From Blastocystis hominis (taxonomy: Eukaryota; Sar; Bigyra; Opalinata; Blastocystidae): a stretch of 64,000 bases of DNA. Position 1 is the stretch's first letter, and each line of letters opens with the position of its first letter. The stretch is taken from the NCBI RefSeq assembly GCF_000151665.1, contig NW_013171816.1, forward strand, positions 1,374,204-1,438,203, given 5' to 3'. This document shows positions 56,874-64,000 of this stretch, in pieces. A program made the position numbers and the translations under genes. The notes under the pieces were generated by a model. The model was given only the letters and a program-made list of their open reading frames with translations. It searched no databases and was not told the DNA's origin.

Positions 56874-58092
56874 AATTCGGGGAAGAGCAAGATCATGAAT
56901 ATTTGAATTTACGTTTTTCGAACTGTATGCGTGGAGAAGCTTCTTATCGAAGTAAAAAACCAGGTCCACGCCCGACAGCATGTATTTGGTGTGGATCAAC
57001 GGAGTGTACGCATTGTCGCTGCAGCGGTCAGATTGGGTGCAACCACAAAAAAGGAGAGATGTGCCAGAACGCCAGATACAAGCGCAGACTCGTTTGTAAT
57101 TCGTGTGAGAAGAACAAACTCCGCGAGAAGCGGCAGAATAGCATATCGAGTACGGCAAAGAAAAAGAAAGCGAGAGCAACATCGAAAAGTACAAAGAAGC
57201 GCGAGTTATCAAAAGCTGTCAATAATTCGAAGCAAACAACAACCACCGACTCACCTGAGAAGAAAGAAATTGCCCCGGTGCAGTCAGGTAAGTTAGATAC
57301 TCTGTTGAAAATGTAGTTGTCCCGACGACGTATAACATCCGGATTACTCTAAGTAATACAGGAGAAGTGATCGGCGTGCTTCCAATTGAAAAGTTGGACA
57401 TCCCGTTGGCCAACATTCGTTTCAGCGTTGACTGGTATTTATCTTCCCACTTCCGGGGAAGCACATTTTATTTTGTGAAGGATAAATCCCTGGTCACTTT
57501 AGAGACTGAGTCTCATCTGTCCGTAGCTCAAATCTGTATCAGTCAAAACAACATCTACTCTATCTACATCCACCGTGTCGATAACCAAACCTTCCCCTCT
57601 CTCTCCACATTCCCCTACCATCCCTCCTACCAGTCCATGTCTGTGCTCTCTCAGCCTCGTCCATCGTCGACGTTCATCCCCACACAGAGCTCCTCTTTCT
57701 CAAACGAGGCCATGAACTATTTCAACGAGCCTCCTTCGCTCAACGAGCCGCCTCTCCAGCGCATCCTCCGCGAAGCCAAAGCGTCGGGGAAGATTGACGA
57801 GATTGTCAATCAGACAATGACGACAATCCCGGACTTTGGAATGGACGACGCGCCGCGCGAGATGGTGTCTCGCAATAGCTCTTTTTTCCCGTTTGGAAGC
57901 TGGGAAAATATGTACTCGGGGAATGGAAGCATGCTTTTCTCGATGTCGAGACCGGGGTCGATCGTGATAAACCCGGCGGGAAGCAATCTGTCGATGGACT
58001 TTAAGGATTCAAATTTTGCATATGAAGATATTTTGACCAAGTTAAGGGAGAGAGAATATGATGATACAGACAAAGGGGCTCCTTCTGTGTAA
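56874..58092 (+). CDS. Cys-rich basic protein, unknown (5' end unresolved)
   Basis: Not recognised. From a CAG acceptor at 56871-56873 one frame runs through a Cys cluster (CIWCGSTECTHCRCSGQIGC, then CQNARYKRRLVCNSC), a Lys-rich nuclear-signal-like stretch (STAKKKKARATSKSTKKRE), a 29-nt intron (57288-57316), a globular part (VDWYLSSHFRGSTFYFV) and a Ser/Pro-rich end. The Cys spacing suggests a zinc-binding, perhaps chromatin or transcription, protein. Upstream exons between 56680 and 56860 look coding (ELGSGSSFDLDTVPLFTN), but I could not connect them to a start. Confidence 0.6.
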
Positions 58093-58118
58093 ATAAATCT
58101 ATTTGTACTTTAGAGGGG

Positions 58119-58126
58119 TGTTTGTT
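58119..58126 (+). terminator. TGTTTGTT 3'-end motif (Cys-rich gene)
   Basis: Exact octamer 26 nt after the TAA stop. Confidence 0.75.
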
Positions 58127-58969
58127 GGATATGTGAGAATAGGAAGGATCGATAAATGCGGGTGAGAAGGTAGTGGAAGGTGATTCAATGTGTGTTGAAA
58201 AAGAGAAAAAGAGAAAGAAGGAGGATTTCTTGTGAATTGGTTTATTGATTTTTGTACAAGAGAAAACACTATGGCGATGGCGACATAATGAATGCCATGG
58301 ATATCAAAATCCAGTGTGACAGAATATAGAAATGACAGACGACAATACCCAGTTCTATTTCTTCGCATTATATGAAAATCCAAACAAATAACCACCCCAA
58401 ACCAAAACACCTCAATGCCTTTCAATTAATTCGCTACAATTTCTTGCCGATTTATATCGCACATCCTACAACATTCACAACACAGACAAATTTCCTTCAA
58501 TAAACCAAAATCAACAATCATTTCATTTCATTTCATTCACCGATAAACACTCCTCTTTTCCAATTTCCGTTACCAACTATCAAAATCACAAAAAAAACTA
58601 TAATCCCATTGTAATTTCTTTCCAAACCCTCCAATTTCCTATCATCTGTTTCAAATACCTATATCTCACAAAATAAACATCCGAATAGTAGTATACTCTC
58701 CTCCAAATACGAGTAAATATCACAATTCCTAATTGATATGGGGCTAATTCACTTCAGTAATTAACCTTGAATAAAATAGGTACCTCCAAATCAAGCCCTT
58801 CCATAGAATCGATTATCAGAAAACCAATTTCTTGGTCATTAACTTAATCTTTGATCACGTAGGAAATTGATACGATGCAGCTGTGAACGAAATAATGAAT
58901 TGGCTGTGTTTTTGAAAGAGCTGGTTGAGTTTGTCAACTGGACAGAGCAACTAACCGTTTTTAGACATA
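58127..58969. other. 840-bp A-rich intergenic region
   Basis: Low-GC, rich in A-runs and ATTTC repeats. Minus-strand frames are open but have composition bias only. No RNA gene recognised. Presumably the eL33 promoter. Confidence 0.55.
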
Positions 58970-59330
58970 ATGCCTTACCGTCATCCTAAGCTTTGCGTCA
59001 AGGGAGTCTTCATGGGTTACAGAAGGTAGGAGATTGCATTGCGAGAACCACTCATCGTTTAGAAGCAAGGTTCTTCAGAACACCAACCAGGCTCTGATTA
59101 AGATCAATGGAGTGAACACCACCAAGGACTCTCTGTTCTACATGGGAAAGCGTGTCGTTTACATTGTGAAGACCCACGCTAACGGAAAGGCGAAGACCCA
59201 CTGCATGTGGGGTAAGGTTGCCGCCACCCACGGAACCAATGGTGTCGTTCGCTGCATCTTCAAGACTCATCTTCCTCCCACCGCTATTGGAAAGAACGTC
59301 TACGTGATGCTTTATCCTAGCCGTGTGTAA
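58970..59330 (+). CDS. RPL35A: Ribosomal protein eL33 (L35a)
   Basis: 107 residues with one 37-nt intron (59026-59062). KLCVKGVFMGYRRSKVLQNT, YMGKRVVYIVKTHANGK, WGKVAATHGTNGVVRCIF and the C-terminal IGKNVYVMLYPSRV are typical. Component of the large subunit near the exit site. A TTGTGTTTGATC element follows rather than the exact octamer. Confidence 0.95.
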
Positions 59331-59411
59331 TTAGAGATGGTTGTGTTTGATCAAGAATTGCACTGGAATATTTGTTTGATGGAAACAGCAGATAATAATA
59401 ATAATAATACA

Positions 59412-60547
59412 CTACTGGTTTAGAATCTTCCGATAGTGCGAAATGATCAGTTTCTCGATGTTATCCGCACATTTATAGTAGGACGTCGGCTTCTGATTGT
59501 ACTTCTTCGCGTTGCTCACAATCAGCTGCAGATCGTCCAGGAATATTTTCTCGTCCTTGTAGTACTTTTGCTGCAGGCGGGTCTTCATCGTCCGCAAATC
59601 TACTCTCAACCACGTCTCCATCGCCTACCCATCGGGTGCTCGATAATATCCAGATAATCCGGAACGTCCTGCACGGCGACGGGCTCTTTGAACGGCCAAC
59701 TGTCCGGATTGTTCCAGATGTCCTCCAAGACTTTCCCAAGTCGTTCCTGCAAACCCGACGGCGATTTCTCCTTTTCAGCGAGCGTCGCTTCTGTCCAGCC
59801 AGCCTCCCGCACCCCTGGGATGTCGAGAGGATTTGTGATGGGCGTGTCTGGGAGGTGGTAAATGTGGTGGAAGTGAGAGCGAGCGCAGATGTCGCGATAG
59901 ACCGTCTCGCGCTGCCGCCCCATGATCTGCGTGACATCCTGGTAATTCACCTGTGGGAAAAGCTGGCAACAGCGCAGCGTGGCGCTGTCGTATTCTTTGA
60001 TGTAGTATTTCCATTGCTTGCGCTCTAAGAGAATGGTTTCAGAAAAGCCCTGCTTCTTAAAGAAGCCTTTGGCATTTTCATCAGCATATGTGAGCATGTA
60101 CTGCACACGCGTTTTCAGATAGTCTTTGAGATGGTTCATGAGTCTTGTTCCGAATCCCTACGAGTTGGCTGCTCCAGGATATTGGTACATTAATTTGCTC
60201 ATCTGTTGAAACAGTACAAAAGACAATCTCCACAAAGTTGCGCTCTTTGAACATACGATAGGTGATTCCGCCGATTACACGGTTTTTACGCAGAACAATT
60301 AAATTTTGGTGTCTTCTACACAGTCATCATCAAGATCGTGCACACACTTATCAAATATTAAACGAACAATATATTCCTTCGGCATACGTGGAAGCTGACT
60401 GCTCACAACCATCTTGAGTCCAACAAGAAGATAGTTGTTTTGATCGCAGCCATCGTTCGTAACAACACAGAACGTTAAATCCCCGTCTCTTTCAAGGACC
60501 TCTGTGGACCCTTCTATAGTATCTATGTTGATCATCGACCCCGACAT
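59412..60547 (-). CDS. GCN5: GCN5-type histone acetyltransferase with bromodomain
   Basis: 347 residues. HAT core: LVGLKMVVSSQLPRMPKEYI, NRVIGGITYRMFKERNFVEI (catalytic Glu in FVEIVFC), NGFGTRLMNHLKDYL (acetyl-CoA loop) and YADENAKGFFKKQGF. After PGVREAGW comes a bromodomain (WPFKEPVAVQDVPDYLDII; ending KCADNIEKLIISHYRK). Introns 60316-60347, 60158-60188 and 59600-59628 each restore motifs. It acetylates histone H3 within SAGA-like complexes. The N-terminal extension of animal PCAF is absent. Divergent to SNRNP25 with 70 bp between starts. Confidence 0.96.
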
Positions 60548-60617
60548 GGTTTAAATAATCAAAAAAAACAAAAAAAGAAAAAAAGCATTACTTTTATCTC
60601 CGTGTGGCTTGTATTGG

Positions 60618-61215
60618 ATGGAGGACGACGGCCAACCTACACTGGAGAGTTTGGACAATCGGATTCAGGAGCTAGAGGAGGATATCCGTCAATACACGAC
60701 ATTTGTTCAACACTACATCGAAACGCGTAGGAAACTATAGAAATGTGTTTAAGGCAATGTAGACGATCTTATCGAAGATGTAGACAACACTGTAACACAG
60801 GAAGAAGTTGATCGTCTAATCGCATACGAAAAAGGCGATGCAATGCGTGTCAGAATCCAAAAGATGGACGGTACATCCTTTTGTATGCGTTATGGACTGT
60901 CGCTGAGACGTAGCTGTGATTGTGTACAAGTCTTCAACTGTGAATCACCTAAAATTAGCGATTCGTGATTTCCTCCTCCACCAACTTCCTGAGGGAAACA
61001 GAACGCGCATCTCGTGGAAGTTTGTGTGGAGGAAGTATTGTTTGGAGTGCGAAGATGGCCAGAAGTTGCTGGACAATCGGAATTATTTGAAGGATTTCGA
61101 TGTGCACGATGGATCCACCATTCGGATGGCGATTAAACCAATCCAGCGACGTGTGAAACGACCAAGAGAGCCGAATCGGAAGAAGCGATTCTACAATCCG
61201 AATCTCTCTCGATAA
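60618..61215 (+). CDS. SNRNP25: U11/U12 small nuclear ribonucleoprotein 25 kDa protein
   Basis: 172 residues, with introns 60727-60762 (36 nt) and 60871-60913 (43 nt). TQEEVDRLIAYEKGDAMRVR then IQKMD parallels the human TLEEVNSQIALEYGQAMTVR block; the ubiquitin-like part continues VNHLKLAIRDFLLHQ, RTRISWKFVWRKYCLECEDG (human ISWSYVWRTYHL) and LLDNRNYLKDFDVHDGSTI. A basic tail (KRPREPNRKKRFYNP) is extra. U11-25K belongs to the U11/U12 di-snRNP that recognises U12-type introns and has no role in the major spliceosome. The N-terminal coiled part is longer than in animals. Confidence 0.9.
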
Positions 61216-61284
61216 TTTATGATCAAAAAATAAAATATTATGATACTGTAATACTGTACTTGTAATTTTAAGGCGCATTCGGTC

Positions 61285-61292
61285 TGTTTGTT
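61285..61292 (+). terminator. TGTTTGTT 3'-end motif (SNRNP25)
   Basis: Exact octamer 70 nt after the stop and only 17 nt before the next gene's ATG. Confidence 0.75.
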
Positions 61293-61308
61293 CACTCTAA
61301 TTTTGTTA

Positions 61309-61872
61309 ATGGCTAAATACATTCCGCCCCGTAACTTTAATATGGTTACGGACGATGTCTATCGGTGCATCACACCGACAGATATCAACTTTCCCTTTTT
61401 GGAGAGACTAAAGCTCAAGTCGGTGGTTTATCTGTCGTCGATAGAGATGTCCGAGTCACTGTATACATTTTACAAATTATGTTAGCCATAGAAAACTCTT
61501 TTTTAACGATTGCGGAATCAAGGTTCATAATGTGTCAAAATCCTTTGGTTCTGAAATCAACGAGGCCGTAAGAGAAATGGAGAGTGGATAAAAAGTAGTT
61601 AGTGGTAAATGCGCTGTTACTAATATTCAAACCGTCAAATCTACCCGTGATGATAATGAGTGATGAGAAGAGCAACATAACGGGAATCGTAGTCGCTTGT
61701 TTACGGAAGAAACAGAAATGGAACTTGTCATCGATCTACGAGGAATATAGGAGATACAACAATCAAATTGTATGTGTGCAGTTGGTTTCCTCATGACTAG
61801 TCCGATTTGGATAGTGAGCAATTCATTGAACTATTTGACCCAGACTTGGTGAATTCGGTGTCTGACACGTAG
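61309..61872 (+). CDS. Siw14/PFA-DSP-type dual-specificity phosphatase, catalytically dead
   Basis: 156 residues. The family frame is clear: YIPPRNFNMVTDDVYRC, NFPFLERLKLKSVVYLS, GIVVACLRKKQKWNLSSIYE and EQFIELFDPDL. The P-loop that should read HCxxGxxRTG is MSDEKSNITG here: catalytic Cys is Ser, Arg is Ile. So it should not hydrolyse phosphate; it may still bind inositol pyrophosphates or a partner. Introns 61461-61491, 61568-61598 and 61770-61800, all 31 nt. The frame is intact and spliced, hence a pseudo-enzyme rather than a pseudogene. Starts 93 bp after SNRNP25. Confidence 0.85.
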
Positions 61873-62037
61873 CTTTTGTAGGACGGTACTATTATCTTTT
61901 GTATTTGGTTTGTTCAATAAATTCTTTTCTGGGAGGTTGCTTTTCGTTTCGGTAGATTTATTTCTTTTGGTGATACGAGTCATAGGCCGTTTTTCGAATA
62001 TTCTGAGCTATTGGTCCCATTCATCTCACAAATTGAA

Positions 62038-64000
62038 ATGCAAAAAGGAGTATATTCTTTTATATCCAATGAGTCGTTAGGAAGAATCTGACAAGGAAAA
62101 AGCGTTTATGTTAGAGCAGCAAAACATTGCTCTTTCAAAGCAGTACTTTATCATCTCCAAAGAAAATGACGCGCTGAAGACCGAAAACTCGCGTCATTGC
62201 TCTCAGCTTCAAGATTTACAAAATGACTGCTTAGCGTACCAGTCCATTCTCCAGATGCTATACACCCGGCTGAAAAATCTTCTCCAACTGTATAATAAGC
62301 CCGATGTAAACTCGCTGACGATGTTGTCACGTAGGGTCCTTCCAATACAGACGAGATTGTGGATGTTTTTGGCTCGGGGTTCCTATCGGATGAATCGATC
62401 CTAAGTCTCGTGAAGTCATCCGTTCCAGCCATACTCTCTCCATCTCCCCGCGAGCCCTCCGAGTCCTCCGAATCCCCCGCAGACCCCACAAACTCCGAAG
62501 ATCCCACATCAAAACGTCTCCGCCTCGCCTCTCCCGAAGCCAGCGTCCTTCTTCGCCAGCTCGAGTCTCTCGAAGCCTCTCACCGCACCGGCGACGCCCT
62601 CCAAAAATCGGCGCTTTTTCTCGACCAGCGTCGCAACGACCTTCTCCGCGCCGCCCTGGTGAACGCTCTGCAGCGTCTGCGTCTCCTCATGCAGGAGGTC
62701 GACTCGTACCGCTCCCAGGTGCATCAATTATCGCGGGAACAGGCCGCTTTGCAGCAGCAGCTCGAGCATCCCGCGGTTCTCGAGGACCAGACGTCCCCGC
62801 TCCCCGAGCCCTCCCTCCGCAAGCCCCGCGGGGAACCCTCTCTCTCCGCGAGTCCGAGCACTCCCGCGGGGGAGGCGGGAGAGGACGCGGCGCGGCTGGC
62901 GAAGGAGGTGAAGGCGCTGGAAGCGCAGGTGGCAGAACGTGGAACCCGAATCGTGGAACTGGAGTCCGCGTCGTCGAGACTGGAAGAAACCGTGGAAACG
63001 TTGAAACGGGAGCGAAGCGGGCTTCGGGAGGAGCTGGAGGATCTGAAAGAGCGCGCGGCGGCGGCGGCGAGTCTGCGTCGGAAGGAGCGGGAAGCGGTGC
63101 TGCGCGCGGTGGAGAGCGACGTGGCCCGCGCAGAAGCGAGTCGCAGCGCGGCGACGACGCTGCTGCAGCGCGCGGAGGAGCGACTGGAGGGCGAGCGGAG
63201 GCAGGGAGAGGAGGAGAAGGAGGCGATGCGGCGCGCGCGGGAGGCGGCGGAGCAGGCGGGGAAACAGTGGAAACTGGAGCGAGACGGGTTCGAGGGGAAG
63301 CTGAAGCGTCGGAAATTGTTCGCGGATGTGATCGGCGAAGTGGAGGGCGTGTCGGCGAAGCTCCGGAAAGTGATCAGAGAGTTCGGAGGCGACGGCGGGG
63401 ACGCGGAGGCGCACATTCGCGTGCTGAAGGAGCAGATCCGCGATCTGGGCGACGCGTTCAAAGCCTGCGACGGCGCGCTGCACAAGACCAAAAAACTCGT
63501 CGAATTCGGCGATAAGAAAAACGACCAGCTGCTCAATGACTGCATGAAGCTCCAGAAAACCGTGGAAGACCAGCGCGGCGAGATCGACCGCGGGAAGGAG
63601 GCCCAGGCGAAGCTGCAGCGGGAGAACGCGGAGTTAACCGCGGAAGTGGAGCGTCTGCGGGAGGCGGGGAAGCAGAACGAAGAAGCGATGGCGAGCGTGC
63701 GGGAGGAGGCGGAGAACGTGAAGAAAACGGCGCTGGAGATGATTGGAGAGGAGGAGAGCTATCGACAGATGTGGAAACGGAGCGAGCGGAAGCGAGAGGA
63801 GATGGAGAAGCGCGTGGAGGAGCTGGTGGAGGCGAATCGGGGGCTGAAAATCGCGGGGATGCGCGATCGACGTCGATTTGTGGGGAGTTCGATTGGAATT
63901 CTGAGGCGTAGGAGGAACGGTTGCTGTCGACGAAGGACGAGGACGAGAGAGAAGTGGTGAACGCGATGCAGGAAGAGATGAGGCGGTATAAGGCGGAACT
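62038..64000 (+). CDS. Long coiled-coil protein, possibly BRE1-like E3 ligase (3' partial)
   Basis: About 620 residues to the window end. Exon 1 codes MQKG, then introns of 31 nt (62054-62084), 29 nt (62306-62334) and 32 nt (63880-63911). An N-terminal helix (FMLEQQNIALSKQYFIISKE) and a hydrophobic heptad pair (LAYQSILQMLYTRLKNLLQL) resemble BRE1/HUB N-termini. A Ser/Pro linker (ILSPSPREPSESSESP) and KRLRL follow, then continuous coiled coil of high GC. BRE1 would end in a RING finger ubiquitinating H2B, outside the window, so the call is tentative. Alternatives: any kinetochore or Golgi coiled-coil protein. Confidence 0.5.

Noticed and set aside
58099-58425. Minus-strand 108-codon ORF with a hydrophobic start
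   Set aside because: Biased A/T composition, no splice extension, no family; it overlaps the 3' end of the Cys-rich gene.
60871-60913. U12-type intron inside SNRNP25 (contains ATCCTTTT near its start)
   Set aside because: The intron begins GTACATCCTT, so the ATCCTTT core is 2 nt out of register; it reads as a normal GT-AG intron of 43 nt.
1-64000. Transposons, LTR elements or viral fossils
   Set aside because: No reverse transcriptase, integrase, transposase, capsid-like frame or terminal repeats were seen on either strand.

Overview
This is a compact eukaryotic nuclear window that fits Blastocystis (an anaerobic stramenopile gut protist) or a very close relative. Three things point there. 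About 95 introns can be placed by frame, and nearly all are 28-36 nt long and GT-AG, often ending TGTAG or CATAG. The octamer TGTTTGTT, or a near match, follows most genes. Several genes lack a usable encoded stop and instead carry a T at codon position 1 exactly 4 nt before that octamer, so cleavage plus poly(A) would make UAA. Intergenic gaps are often under 100 bp. Two RNA genes are clear: tRNA-Val(TAC) and tRNA-Gln(TTG). There is one 96-base assembly gap.

Layout: 1-7.5 kb holds the 3' part of a large unknown protein, a small EGF-like membrane protein, protein phosphatase inhibitor-2 and a casein kinase 1. At 7.7-12 kb are the two tRNAs, a phospholipid scramblase and a nucleotide-sugar transporter. 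12-24.8 kb is one VPS13 bridge-like lipid-transfer protein with PDZ-like and PX-like parts. 25-33.7 kb, convergent to it, is a 2.9-kilo-residue single-pass surface protein with repeated Ig-like modules. At 33.8-41.6 kb are SAM synthetase, a CEP164-type WW protein, a PlsB/GPAT-type acyltransferase, 2-Cys peroxiredoxin, the 25-residue ribosomal protein eL41 and a phosphoglycerate kinase with an organelle-targeting N-terminus. At 41.8-51 kb are two unknown small genes, an ArfGAP, APC2 (cullin of the anaphase-promoting complex), an unknown membrane protein, ribosomal uS13 and a glycosyltransferase fused to a methyltransferase-like tail. At 51-58 kb are a class-3 lipase, a UlaG-like metallo-hydrolase, a five-finger C2H2 protein, a UPF0210/DUF711 protein and a Cys-rich unknown. 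At 59-64 kb are ribosomal eL33, GCN5, U11/U12 snRNP 25K, a Siw14-type phosphatase that lost its catalytic Cys, and the start of a long coiled-coil (possibly BRE1) protein.

The most striking result is a minor (U12-type) spliceosome signature. An intron at 2351-2407 starts ATATCCTTTTT and ends AC, and no sensible GT-AG intron restores that frame. A second, weaker AT-AC candidate lies in the lipase gene. The same window encodes a clear SNRNP25 (U11-25K), a protein specific to the minor spliceosome. A 13-nt match to the branch-recognition segment of U12 snRNA sits at 10558-10570, and is only suggestive. The second system, stop codons completed by polyadenylation, is known for Blastocystis; here its geometry can be read directly in six genes.

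No transposon, viral fossil, CRISPR array or operon was seen.
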